64,000 nt of DNA from Panax quinquefolius (GCA_020205615.1 CM035151.1:19371326-19435325); one strand, 5' to 3'; positions 22,901 to 38,032 are shown, counted from the first letter of the stretch. Program-made: numbers and translations. Notes: a model not told the origin generated them from the letters alone.

Positions 22901-24130
22901 TCAACAATTATTAATCATTTTTAACTTGTCGTCTCAATTAATAATATAACATATTATACAGATGATACTGTGACAATAATTGAATCAATAATATAAGAGA
23001 TATGATGCAACAATTACTGTAGCAATAATTGAGTATAGCTAAGTGACTTCTTACGTAAGCATCAATAATCAATACCGTGTGCTACTATGCAACCACGCGT
23101 ATTATTGTATTTTTACTACCGGGTAGTTCAACAGTTTTAACGGTAACTCCTCTGCCGTTATTTTTATAGAAAGATAATTTTGTCGTTTTCTAACTACGAC
23201 AATACTTCCGTTGTGGGGTCCACCAATGATTAAGCCGTCGTACGAATATTCCCCGACAAAAAGAATATTCCCCGACCAAACGAATATTTTATAACAACTT
23301 GTTTACTTTGCAAAATTTATAAATATTACCCATAACTATAACATTATATCAAATTTATTCCATAATATTCAAAAATAATATTTATAGAAAATTCATCTTT
23401 ATTTATAAAAGTTGGGGTCTTACAGTGATGCCCGAGCATCTTCAACGAGCTCATACATCTCAGGGTACTGATCTAACCAAACATATATCCAAATCTTTAA
23501 CTTAAACAAGAAATATCCTAATCTTGACAAACAATTTTAATGTATGATAAAATGTTGCCAAAATAGACATGCCTACTACTAGGTGCATATAAAAACTGAA
23601 CAAGTTGCTTGCAATTTGGATACTGCATCATTTTGCTAAGTTGAAAGTCACCGCTCTGTGACCAGTTTCGTACTGCGGTACTCCCTCTAATTAGAACCTC
23701 TGCCGGTTAGAGGATTTTGATGACATGCTGGTTGATAAAGACATCAATGAAATTTTAAATATTAATTTTGTAATTTATTTCAGTTAGTTGCATTTTAAGT
23801 TGCGGAAGTTCCTGCTCCAAGTGTAGAGAGTTTCAGACCTCTCTATGCAATAATTTCACCTCTTAGAAGACGCTGCATTCCTAACAATAAATGCTTTTAC
23901 TGTTTGACATGTAAGAATATACATCAAGTTACTCGCCATTCAAGGCAAGCCTGATGGTTTAAGCAAGGGGTTCATGAGAAGGGCAAGTGTGAAACTTTTG
24001 TAAATCTTGTCATCCTGTTCTGTGTTGTTCATGAAGTGCATCAATGAGATATTCATCCATACGCCCTTCTGTTCTTTTGCAGAAAATGCTTTTGCCATGT
24101 GGGCTTCCACCAGAAAGAGAAGATGATTAA
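7820..24130 (+). CDS. SF3B5: Splicing factor 3B subunit 5 (SF3b10), split over 16.3 kb
   Basis: SF3B5 is a tiny core subunit of the SF3b complex of U2 snRNP, which recognises the branch site in the nucleus. Four coding exons: 7820-7825 (ATGCAG only), 12327-12412, 12523-12646 and 24083-24130. Joined they give 88 codons including TAA, matching the 86-87 residues usual for the family. The protein begins [17 protein letters not shown], contains [18 protein letters not shown], and ends [15 protein letters not shown]. All junctions are GT-AG and in phase. Intron 1 (about 4.5 kb) holds a CATA/AC microsatellite and the palindromic composite at 8658-12043. Intron 3 (12647-24082, 11.4 kb) holds the antisense gypsy element at 13448-23424. 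The second- and third-exon residues [14 protein letters not shown] differ slightly from the usual form (RDSYASYIGHYPML from memory). The intact frame argues that the gene still works despite its introns. Confidence 0.92.
7870..7925. repeat. (CATA)n/(AC)n microsatellite in SF3B5 intron 1
   Basis: About ten CATA units from 7870 pass directly into an AC repeat ending near 7925, about 45 bp after the donor of the six-base coding exon 1. Confidence 0.9.
8930..9083 (-). pseudogene. Captured fragment of a glycine-rich RNA-binding protein gene (left arm)
   Basis: On the minus strand a TGTACAG acceptor near 9090 is followed by codons for IIIDRETG, then directly by QSRG/RSRG-type codons and a Gly-rich run ([24 protein letters not shown]). 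In intact glycine-rich RNA-binding proteins of the GRP7 type, DRETG sits before RNP1 in the RRM and the Gly-rich tail starts after NEAQSRG. The fragment therefore joins the two and lacks the RNP1 part of the RRM. Upstream (about 9090-9300) probably derives from the donor gene's intron. The frame runs past the motif into transposon sequence (RQMVFSFN). It is not expected to bind RNA; it is a captured, internally deleted fragment. Confidence 0.7.
11370..11512 (+). pseudogene. Second, inverted copy of the captured glycine-rich RNA-binding protein fragment
   Basis: This is the mirror copy of the fragment in the left arm. It reads [19 protein letters not shown], then [13 protein letters not shown] and [13 protein letters not shown]. 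It is shorter in the Gly-rich part than the left copy (one GGYGGG block missing) but shares the same DRETG-to-QSRG junction, so the deletion predates the duplication. It also continues into the transposon tail. No start codon in a plausible context and no RNP1; not a functional gene. Confidence 0.7.
12647..13442 (+). other. Left part of SF3B5 intron 3
   Basis: T-rich intronic sequence between the donor at 12647 and the gypsy target duplication. It contains a CCCCA microsatellite (five units, 13261-13285) and no gene. The minus-strand open frame at 13133-13360 is a translation of that repeat and its surroundings. Confidence 0.6.
13448..16022 (-). repeat. LTR of gypsy element 1 (3' LTR in element orientation)
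   Basis: Begins TGTGACGCCCCC and ends GGGGTCTTACA. It contains about six imperfect ~55-60-bp tandem units between about 14511 and 14880 (shared words: ttccaatgtaataataa, ccagtcc, aaaacacatgcatg). It also has tandem ~27-bp units with gtgaaacgacaagtggttcg (about 15125-15255) and ~19-bp units with aaggtaattactatcgacg (about 15265-15345). The open frames at 14486-14981 (minus) are translations of the first repeat, not genes. Confidence 0.9.
16120..16260 (-). pseudogene. Chromodomain-like C terminus of the element 1 integrase
   Basis: Minus-strand codons give [25 protein letters not shown] text, the conserved core of the C-terminal chromodomain of plant chromoviruses, which is thought to steer integration toward particular chromatin. 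The frame shifts just upstream ([11 protein letters not shown] lies in a neighbouring frame) and a stop follows soon after the ELE, so the domain is not intact. Confidence 0.65.
16545..17151 (-). pseudogene. Integrase core fragments of gypsy element 1
   Basis: Two minus-strand frames carry the retroviral-type integrase core. The upstream one (16792-17151) reads [20 protein letters not shown], then [20 protein letters not shown], covering the first two acidic positions of the DDE triad. The downstream one (16545-16733) reads [29 protein letters not shown], the conserved region after the catalytic glutamate. A frame break separates them around the expected [11 protein letters not shown] region. 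Not expected to be active. Confidence 0.85.
17700..18800 (-). pseudogene. Reverse transcriptase / RNase H remnants of gypsy element 1
   Basis: The minus strand holds the N-terminal finger region of RT at 18571-18798 ([19 protein letters not shown], then [12 protein letters not shown]) and the connection region at 17980-18258 ([17 protein letters not shown]). RNase H-like text follows nearer 17750-17900 in broken frames. The order and spacing match Ty3/gypsy pol. Multiple small indels interrupt every domain, including the region where the YIDD-type catalytic motif should lie. Confidence 0.8.
19629..19937 (-). pseudogene. Gag C-terminal fragment with CCHC zinc knuckle, element 1
   Basis: This frame ends in [14 protein letters not shown], a nucleocapsid-type CCHC knuckle, preceded by a basic Arg/Lys-rich linker ([16 protein letters not shown]). 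Downstream on the minus strand (about 19380-19470) a protease-like EVITGKL...LFDT stretch is visible but shifts frame after the catalytic Asp-Thr. The N-terminal gag domain near 20050-20400 is recognisable only in pieces. Confidence 0.75.
20843..20859 (-). other. Primer-binding site of gypsy element 1 (tRNA-iMet-like)
   Basis: Read on the minus strand, the sequence just inside the right LTR is cggttagtatcgagctt, a degenerate match to the initiator-Met tRNA site TGGTATCAGAGC. Element 2 has a closer form in the same position (ttggtatcgagcttag), which supports the call. Confidence 0.55.
20860..23424 (-). repeat. LTR of gypsy element 1 (5' LTR in element orientation)
   Basis: Begins TGGCGCCCCAAAATTA and ends GGGGTCTTACA. 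It is colinear with the left LTR along its whole length, including the same three sets of internal tandem repeats (about 21950-22300, 22550-22680 and 22680-22760). The two copies differ by many one- to five-base indels as well as substitutions. As the 5' LTR it would hold the element's promoter, pointing left, opposite to SF3B5 transcription. Confidence 0.9.
23430..24082 (+). other. Right part of SF3B5 intron 3
   Basis: Intronic sequence between the gypsy target duplication and the acceptor TTTTGCAG at 24075-24082. No gene is supported; the minus-strand open frame overlapping the last exon (23940-24188) is a shadow. Confidence 0.6.
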
Positions 24131-25020
24131 GAAAATGCAAAGAAGAATCTTCTGGATTCACCATGCCTGCCTGGAGGCTCTGTGGCATTTTGGAATGTGA
24201 TTTTGTACCATCTAATGTATTGAATCAAGAAACAAAAATGTATATTGGATAGTATGAATTGAGGAGCAAGATACCTATCATTCGGGTTGACTACTTGAGT
24301 GATCTATTATTATTATTATTATAAATTGATTATGTAGTCTTGAGGCTGATTGATGTTTAGCTAATTCAGTTTCATGTGGAAGGATTGTATTCTTTTATCC
24401 TGTAGTGAACAATTTATATGAAGAGCTAGCTACTTTTCTTCTTCTTCCCCCCCCTGCTTTCCATTTACTTAACTTCACTCTGATACCCTTGTTCAATTCA
24501 CCACCATGCTTGGAAATCCATCATCAAGATTGCTTGTAAAGAGCTCCCATTTCTTGTTATTTTCTCCTTTACTCTAGTATATTTAGAGGAGATCAATGTA
24601 GCAGCTGAGTATTTATTTAAAATACATATTTTTACTTTAAAATATCATCATCATAAATATTATTAAAAAAGTAGTATGCATCTTGCATCTTGATTTGTGT
24701 AAAAAGAATAGGAGGATCACATAATTAAACTCCTATTTTTGAATTATAAGCACAAAGAAAGCGCACAACTAAATTATTTTATTTGTACTTTGATTGATTT
24801 CGAATCTTTGGTTATATAATAATTATTTAGTATTTGCTTTATAGAGGAACTCATCATCATGATCTTAAAGTCTATTAGTAGTGAAAAATGAGTTAGAGTG
24901 GACCAGTGTGACATGTGGCCTCTCTTCCTTGAAGGGGTTAGGAAAGGGCTATGAGTGTGAGACAAAAAGTTAAAAACTCACCGATAAGTGGTAGCCACCC
25001 ACCGGATTCCGTTATCATAT

Positions 25021-25140
25021 AATTTAATTTTTAGTAAGTTAGTCAATTGATCAATAAAATAACACATAGAATATCGTCTGTGTGTCAGCACTCTATCGAC
25101 TAATTGACCAACTTACCAAAAAATAAATTTCATGCTAACC
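25021..25140. repeat. Small inverted repeat, MITE-like
   Basis: The arm tttttagtaagttagtcaa at about 25028 pairs with the inverse of attgaccaacttaccaaaaa at about 25103. The outer words (caccggattccgttatca at 24990) resemble words near 7172 and 36021, so this may be a dispersed family. No target duplication could be fixed. Confidence 0.45.
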
Positions 25141-25329
25141 ACCCTCCCTCCCTCTAATTCTTTTTTTTTTTTATTTTCACTAAAATAGTTATAAAATAAT
25201 AATAATAATAATAATAATAATATTCCATCCTACACAACAAAGTTCCTCTTACTTAAAGTATTCCCTCCCTTTTTAGAATTAAAATATAATTGAGCCCTTT
25301 TTTACATCGTTCTTTTTTATATGAAGGTG

Positions 25330-25498
25330 TGATTCACTATATGTTCATGTGAGAGAAAAATATGTAAAAAAATTAAAAATACATATGAAAATATCAATTC
25401 CTTATTTTACTGTGTTAAAAGTTTTGGGAACTGATATTTTCATATGTATTTTTAATTTTTTTAGATGCTCCCCTCTCATATGAACATATAGTGGGTCA
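25330..25498. repeat. Hairpin-forming inverted repeat, MITE-like
   Basis: The arm tgattcactatatgttcat (25330) pairs with the inverse at 25480-25498 (atgaacatatagtgggtca). Inside it, aattaaaaatacatatgaaa pairs with catatgtatttttaattttt. The loop is about 40 bp. Nearly the whole segment is self-complementary, as in a hairpin MITE. Confidence 0.6.
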
Positions 25499-26667
25499 TA
25501 CCATCCTATAAAAAAAAAAAGTCACTAAAAGGTTAATAATTTATACATAAAATTAGAATTTAGACATTAAAAGAGAGGGGAAGAAATGAATGCAAAATTT
25601 AACTTTACTTTTCAAGAATCATGACACTGATGTTTTTTAAAGGAGCAAAAAGAAAATAACTAATCTTTTGTCATTTTTATGTCAAAATTTTGTTCAAAAA
25701 TAAATAAATTTGATAAAAAGGGAATAAGTAAATATTTTATATTTCATATATTACCATCTATTTATTAACGCACCAATATTTAATTAATATACCAATTAGT
25801 TATATTTTTGTATAAACTCATAAAAACAGATTTTTTAAAAAAATAAACATTCTACAGTATTTTTTTTAATTCTATTTTAATTTTTTTCTTTGATGTCCTT
25901 CAAAAAACTGACTTAAATTAAATTTTTGGACGAATTAACTAATTTTAAAATTAAAATTAAGAACTCATAAAAATCGAAAGTAGTAGTTCTAAATTCGATT
26001 AAAAGTGATAATAAAAATAATAATTTTAATTATAAAAATGAAACCAAATCAATTTTTGAGAGGTATATCCATGGTCCAAACAACAAACAGTGTTTGGATA
26101 TCCATGGTATAATAATTTTAATTATAAAGCACAGCCAATAAAAAAAAATAAAAATATCACCCCTCTTTTCCTTCATCTCCTCTTTTCTATCCCGCTGCAT
26201 CTCTCTCATATCCAATTGTTAAGATTCTTGAATAAAATTTTCTTCGAAACTCCTCATAATTCTCGCAATTTCTTCTTCCACAGATCTCTCTGAATCTAAT
26301 ACCCAATTTTTTTCCGCGTGGGTTTCGTTTTCCTTAGATTCCCATCTCTTACTTCAAATTCCCATTTTTTTTACCTTGCTTTAATCCTCCATTTATACGG
26401 CTGCGCTGCTCTGTATCATCATAATTACTTGTACAATCCATTTTTGTCAATGTATGATAAAGTTAGGGTTCTTACATCAAGCTTTTGCTATATAAATTTA
26501 GGATTGTGGAGAACTTTTGATGATTATGCATGCGTGTTTTACTGGATCTGAGTTGTGTGTAAAGATTTAAGCTTTTGATACAGTGATTTTGGTTCATATT
26601 CAATAGCTACAAAAAGTGAGAAATTGGGGTTTGTCGGTTTGAGGTTATTTAATTTGGCTATAACAAT

Positions 26668-31764
<5,097 letters not shown>

Positions 31765-34411
31765 GGTTGTCAATTTGAGCTAATTTTCAATGTGGTTTTT
31801 ATCAAGTTCCTGTCCTGTCCACGGAAAATTATTTTGTGCACAGCTAAATATCAAATTCTAGTTTTTTCCCTCTTATGTCATTGTATACTTGTCAAAAGAA
31901 AGAGATAAAATCTCTCTTTTTTAGGGAATTATTACATATATTTACGACTAGAGTTGCAATAACTAATATATACTTCTGGAATTTTGTAGCAGGATTAGCT
32001 TTATGGTGTGTAATATTAGTTATTACAGTCTGTTAGACCTGGCAAAGATGGCTTAGGTTCATGGGCCGCCCGCCAAAAACCCGGCTTTGGTAGTAGATTT
32101 TAAATTTCACCAAAATTCGGTTTTTTTTTAAGTCCATGGAGAGTCTCAAGCTCATGGACACCCTACCCCGCCTAAGTGACCATGATTTTTTTTTTTTTTT
32201 TTTTTGAAAATAAAATGTTAGTGGGTTGTGAGGCTTGAACACAAAATTTGTAAGTAAATAAATAAGAATTCAAACCAACTAAGCTACAACAACTATTTGT
32301 TTTTAATGCAATCTTCAATATATTTTAATTATAATTGAAAATTATAATTAAGATATGTAGTTAATGTAGGTAATTAATTAATAATACTAATTTATAATAC
32401 TATTAAAATTTTAATTGATTGAGATATGTAGTTAATAATTTCAAAGTATAAAACTATTAAACTAACAATTATTAATTTAAGTTAGATAATATAATTATAA
32501 AAATTTAAAATTATCTATATATTAGTATTAATTACAGATATTTATTATTTTTAAAAGTTAAATAAATTATATTAATTTTAAAGAATCAAATTTGATTATA
32601 TACTTTGAATTACTAGCAATATATAATCCGAATCAACCACTAATTTTTAGATTGCAAGTCCAAAATCTATACACAATAATATAGATAATTTTATCCCTTA
32701 ATTATGCAATCCCTACTTATTGTAGTACATTTGGAAAGTAAATCAATCATTATCCCTTAATTATGCATTCCCCTACTTATTTGGAAAGTAAATCAATCAT
32801 TATCCCAAATCATGCCTTTAGAATAATATCTAAAATTATAATACTATTAAAATTTTAATTGATTGAGATATGTAGTTAATTTAAGTAATTAAAATTATTA
32901 TTAATATTTATTATTATTACTATTTTTTGATGCATCAAAAAAAGGAAAAAGCATGGGCGGTACTTGACCTCACCAACCAACCACACTGCCTCACTTTTTA
33001 ACTCCGCCAAAACCCGGCTGCTTTTAGCTTTCGGCTTTGCATTGGTTGGCCTTGCGTACGGCAAACCGAGCCCAGCCCGCCTGGCTTGCCGCTTGTGTAC
33101 AATCCAGAGATTCTGGTTGAAAATCCTGCTTTTCTTTTTATTTAAAAATAAAATTTACAAAAGAATAAAAATATAAGCGTTTGTAAATAATTATAAATGG
33201 ATAAACAAGTTTTTATACATACTTTATAGTGTCATATAATTTTTTAATTACTATTATATTTTATATTTGGTAAATATATTAGATTTGAGCGTTTAATTAA
33301 TATAAAAATTTCACTAAATATATTATATTAGGGTCTCTATCTAGCTAGGGACCACCTTCCAAGGTTTTTTTTTTCCTCTTCTTTTACATTCTTCCTTTTG
33401 ATTGTTCTTATTTTATTTTTATTTTTGTTTTATGAGGTTTATTTTATTTTTATTTCTTGTTTTATAAATATGGAGAGAATTTTTATGGGGTTTTAGACGA
33501 CTTTATCAAAGAAAACAATCTTTGCTTACTATAAGATTTATTTAAAGTCTTAAATAAACAGTTAATTCAGTAACTTACAATAGAACAATTTATATATATT
33601 TAAAAGAGTCTTGTTTCGACTTTTATTAGTTTTTATAGAACTATATATATTTTTTATTTGGTTGAGATATATTTCACATACAAAAGATAATTTATGATTA
33701 TTTTGAAAGTATTTGGTGGTATAAAAAAATGGACTCTAACCTAAAAGCTTTTATTATTATTTTGTTTCAACTTATATATATATATTTTATGTATATCGGT
33801 GAATAAAATTGTGGAGTAGTGAGTTTGTCACTCATTGATCATCTTCCTAATTCCTGATGAAGGTTTTTTTTTTGTTGCTAAATTTAAAATGTATAATTAT
33901 AGCTTTGACTTCGAAACAAAAGGCTTCTTTTTGTTTGAAAGAGATTTTTAATCTTTTTATTTTTTGTTTATAGATTTCAAAAAAATATTAAATATTTAAT
34001 TTGTCATATTATCGCTGAATCACCAAACAATGAACTCAACCTGCACAGGGAAGAAATGATGCATGCATTTCATTTCATTTCATGGAACTAATTATACTTT
34101 GATTAGGCCCCTAAACCATTAATTTGTTTTAATGAGTAAAATTTAGAGAACAAGGTAGTGAATAATGGGATGAAAAGTCAAAAGAGTGATACATATGTGA
34201 CTTCCCCTTTAATCTCTCCACTAAAATACTGGCTACCCACAAAACGGCTCCTTTATATATGCATGCATGCTTGCATCTAAGATTAATATTTCACACATGC
34301 AGTTTCTTAAGAGTACTGTGATTTTCTAATTTCTATTATTTAGAGGATTAATTTATATGGTTAACTTCTCCTCATTCTAATGAAATGAAGATTTCTAGAC
34401 AAATTTCTCAC

Positions 34412-34458
<47 letters not shown>

Positions 34459-34472
34459 TAAATTTCTGTTTT
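31765..34472. other. Intergenic DNA between CK1-like and ENTH genes, with short repeats
   Basis: CK1-like 3' UTR, then AT-rich DNA. A poly-T run lies at about 32187-32204. Imperfect direct duplications are visible around 32700-32805 (tttggaaagtaaatcaatcattatccc, twice). A phrase with actattaaaattttaattga recurs at about 32400 and 32844. GC-richer segments at 32034-32170 and 32950-33110 look like ends of an unidentified repeat. A long (AT)n microsatellite runs at 34414-34456, immediately before the ENTH start. No gene is recognised. Confidence 0.5.
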
Positions 34473-35861
34473 ATGGCAAATTTATTTTTAGACCAGATTA
34501 AAAACAAACATCTTCTTTTCTGCATGAGAAATTCAAAAATGCAAGACTGGTATTTACTGATGTTACTCCTGCAGAATTGTGAGTATATATGCATGCATGA
34601 TACATACCATCATTATTTTTTCTTAATTTCATTTGATTGAAAATCTTGATTACTAATTAAGATTATGGTGATTAATTAATTGAGAATATATATATATATA
34701 TATATATATATGGTCGATATATGATGGTTGGTATTTAATTTGAAAGGTTGGCGGAGGAGACGACCAATAATGATCCATGTAGCCCTGATGCAAAAACGAT
34801 GACAAGAATAGCTGATGCATCATATGAAGTAGACGATTATTGGAGAATTGTTGATGTTCTGCATAGGAGGTACGTAATTCTTAATTAATTAATTTTCCAA
34901 ATTATTATTATACTTAATTACAATTAATTTCAATAATTAGTTTACTGCTGGTTTAGCTTAGCTTAGCTTAGAGTATATACTACTGAATCTCCTTGATATG
35001 TAAATTAACTAATAACTAATTAATTGCAGATTATACAACAATGATTGGAAGCTATGGAGACAGTCCTACAAAGCCTTAGTATTGCTTGATTTTTTGCTCA
35101 CTCATGGCCCTGAAGAATTTTCTCAAGAATTTCTCTGTGACATTTACATTATTAAAGAGCTTTCAACATTTGAACACAAAGATGAAAAAGGGTATATATG
35201 TATTCATTTCATTAATTAGAAGCATGCTATTAATTACTACTAATTATTTTCTTTGAATTAATTTTTTACATGCATGCATGCATGCAGGTTTGATTGGGGA
35301 GTTCACATGCAAATGAAATCGGAGAGAATATTAGAGTTGTTAAAAGGAGGGGAAACACTTAAACAAGCTCGCTTGAAAGCTCTTAAAATAACGAATGAAA
35401 TTCAAGGATTCGGGAATTTGATGATTTCTCCTGCTCCTACTTCCTCATCCTCATCCCCATCCCCATCCCCATCCTCCTCTCGGACAAGCTCCTCTTTTGG
35501 CTCCTCATATTCCACCACGAGTACTTCTTCAACTTGGAATGATTTGGATATATTAAGCAAATATGAATTCTCAGCTATTATCGAAGATGATGATGATGAT
35601 GATGAGATCAAGCCAAGTGCTTATAACTTAAATGGTAAAAATAATCTTCAAGGGTACTCACACATTTGGGATTGCTGTAGTAGTACTTATCCTATTGAAG
35701 AAAAAGGTTGTCTGCTCAACTACCAAGTAGAAGAGGATATCTATAGGGATGATGAAAAAAGGCCATGTGGGCTTATAAGTGGAATAAAATCAAAGCTTGT
35801 TGGTCATTTTAGGAGTCTTTCTGATGTTGGCAAGGTGAAGGACAAAAAGATGCCACGCTAA
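34473..35861 (+). CDS. Small ENTH-domain (epsin-like) protein with an exon 1 frame break
   Basis: ENTH proteins bind phosphoinositides and help bud clathrin-coated vesicles. Four exons: about 34473-34578, 34747-34869, 35030-35191 and 35288-35861. The ENTH core is clear: FKNARLVFTDVTPAEL, then DAKTMTRIADASYEVDDYWRIV, SYKALVLLDFLLTHGPEEF and ALKITNEIQGFGN. The C-terminal half is Ser-rich with an acidic DDDDDD run and ends GLISGIKSKLVGHFRSLSDVG. In exon 1 the only good ATG (34473, MANLFLDQIK) is one base out of frame with the ENTH reading; the shift falls at the A5 run 34500-34504. One missing A would explain it. It is either a sequencing error in a homopolymer or a recent inactivating deletion. 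About 321 residues would be expected without the shift. Confidence 0.82.
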
Positions 35862-37367
35862 TTTTTTAATCACTAGTTGTCAATATTAATGATGCAATAA
35901 TACATACGAGACGAGAGCATCAAGTTATCAATATAATATTCTCGACACGCAGGCGGGAGATGATCTCTTTGCGTGTGTGTCAGTACTGTATTGATTAATT
36001 GATCAATTTTAACTTCGTAATAACCGGATCCCAATAATACATTATATTATCTGTGGAATTTTTCTTCATTGAAGAGTCACAAATTTGCTATTCTCTTACA
36101 TTTTCAGAAAATGGTTTTCCATTAAAAAATTTCTGCAATAATCTCATGAACTGATCATATGTGTTGACCAAAGATGAGAGTAAGAAAGTTTTTATGGAAA
36201 TAATCAGAAGCTCTAATTTAGAATTTTTGATTATTTGTCAAATCTTATAATCAGTTATTTATTTTTGTAATTTTACTCGTTATTTATCTTTAGTTCTCAA
36301 AATCTTATTTTTTAGTAATTTACAATTGCAATATAATAACTAATAAACAACTTATTTTATACCAAATACTTTTCACTTTTTGCTACTTTAAGTGATTTTT
36401 TTTTATACCAAAAACACAAACTATTTTTTCTAAAAGTTATTATAAACAAAATCACTAATCAGAATCAATAATCACTAATCCGTAGTATCACAAACTGCAT
36501 TGCAGTCCAAGAAAGTAAATTAAATTAATTTTATGAAGAGTGATCAAACATAATAATAGTTCATTAATACCAACATGACTATTTAGAGCCAATTAGTTTT
36601 CATTTTCAGGTATTTTATTTTTTTAAGTAATAAAATGACAAAATATATTTTGGTGGGTAAAAATTTAGGACAACTATTAGTAACATTTTGCAAAATATTT
36701 GGAGGATTAGTCTACTGCACAAAAAATAGTATGATGCGAAATATATTTTATATTTAAAATAAATTAATTCTGAACGAATAAAATCCTAAAATACTTTGAT
36801 CTTTCAAATGCGTCGTATTTTAAAACCAAATAAATTAGGTTAAAAATAAGTTAATTTTGAAATAATAAAATCCTAAAATACTTTCATCTTTTAAACGCAC
36901 CAAACACCCACATTGTTCCACCGCGCCCACAACTGTGCACTTAATGCGTATGTTAGCATCAACCATCCTAAAATTAAACTAAATAAAAGAAGCTGATATT
37001 TTCGAGTCTCTCTATAAAGATGAGACTCGCCCACTATTCATGTGAGAAGAATAACTTAAAAATATTAATTTTTTTATATGAATATGCTCTAAATAAATAA
37101 GATTTAAAATAGGTTAATTCTGAATGAATAAAATTTCAAAATACTTTGGTTTTTTAAACATAAGTTCTTCTAGACGAACATTAAAATATAAATACGTGAA
37201 ATTCAAATAGACACCGTTCTCTTAGAGTTTTTGTTTAAACATGCAAACACCAACAATTGTTCCACGGCGCCCACAACTGTGCACTTAATGCGTATGTTAG
37301 CATCAACCACCCTACTTAAAGAGTTACGACCGAATTCCTCCCTCAATCAGGCACCGACATTGGGGTT
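35862..37367. repeat. ENTH 3' flank with direct repeats
   Basis: A ~65-bp segment (cacaactgtgcacttaatgc, gtatgttagcatcaaccac) occurs at about 36925 and again at about 37268. Between them a shorter unit (aataaaatcctaaaatacttt and variants) appears three times, at about 36778, 36867 and 37129. This looks like an imperfect tandem or segmental duplication of ~340 bp. No gene is supported. Confidence 0.6.
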
Positions 37368-37559
37368 TACTTTATTGGGTTAAGTTTAGATGACCACCTG
37401 AGGTTTTGCCGGTTTCTTAATTAACCACCTATAGTTCGTAAAGCTACATTTAAACACTCCACCTTTTGAGTTGAAGTGAAAAAGTCACATTTTCCATCCA
37501 AATTAACTGTGCGTGTACGTTAGTCGCCTAAAACGCGTGAGGAGGGGCCTGTAGCGGTC

Positions 37560-37797
37560 AGAAACAAAGGTTAAATGTCTAAAATAGGTCTCTTCTTCCT
37601 CGCTATTGTTAAGAGAGCAGATCTACCCAATTTCTTAGCTATTTCAGCTCCATCTTCTACGAAATTGAAAGCTACTTCTTGACTAAAGCTACAAAAATCT
37701 GCTTTGCAAAACTCCATCTTCCACGAAATTTCTCAACTACTAAAGCTCCATCTTCTACGAAATTGAATTTTGCAACAACCATTTGCAATTTCTGAAG
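37560..37797 (+). other. Probable 5' UTR exon of the MULE GRF gene
   Basis: This stretch has repeated ctccatcttctacgaaatt words and no long ORF, and ends in a good donor, CTGAAG|GTAAGT, at 37797/37798. A matching acceptor (atgtgaacag) lies at 46080, five bases before the GRF ATG. The gypsy element 38033-45899 would then sit wholly inside this leader intron, which would be ~410 bp without it. This is inferred from splice signals only. Confidence 0.45.
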
Positions 37798-38032
37798 GTA
37801 AGTTTTCCAATCCCCTTCCATTCCTTTTTCATTCCATCCTTGTTAAGAAAATGACTTTCAAGAGCTTCTACAATCGTTTGTCTTTTTTAGTCAAGGGTTA
37901 GTTCTTTATGTTCTTTGCGAGTAGATTTAGTTCACTGGTATGCTTATGTTATGTATGGAAATTAGGCACAAGGAGATAGGTTGGGTTGTGGAGTAATAAG
38001 GATGTTGTTATGGGTTGTTATTGTAAACAATG

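Larger units (their letters stand above)
13448..23424 (-). mobile_element. Ty3/gypsy chromovirus-type LTR retrotransposon (element 1), complete ends
   Basis: Two LTRs (13448-16022 and 20860-23424) enclose an internal region that codes on the minus strand in the order gag, reverse transcriptase, RNase H/connection, integrase, chromodomain-like tail, the Ty3/gypsy order. The LTR outer ends are TG...CA and the insertion is flanked by the exact 5-bp duplication GTGAT (13443-13447 and 23425-23429). A purine tract (AAGAAGGGAGG on the minus strand) abuts the left LTR. A tRNA-iMet-like primer site (variant of TGGTATCAGAGC) lies a few bases inside the right LTR. The 9977-bp element sits in antisense in SF3B5 intron 3. 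All reading frames are broken. The long LTRs and chromodomain fit the Tekay/Del lineage. Confidence 0.93.
24131..26667. other. SF3B5 3' UTR, intergenic DNA and CK1-like 5' leader
   Basis: The first few hundred bases look like the SF3B5 3' UTR. Two MITE-like hairpins lie at about 25021-25140 and 25330-25498, and an (AAT)n microsatellite at 25193-25222. From about 26150 the sequence becomes pyrimidine-rich (ttccttcatctcctctttt), typical of a plant 5' leader, and it probably includes the 5' UTR of the casein kinase gene starting at 26668, perhaps with a leader intron. No protein gene is recognised. Confidence 0.5.
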
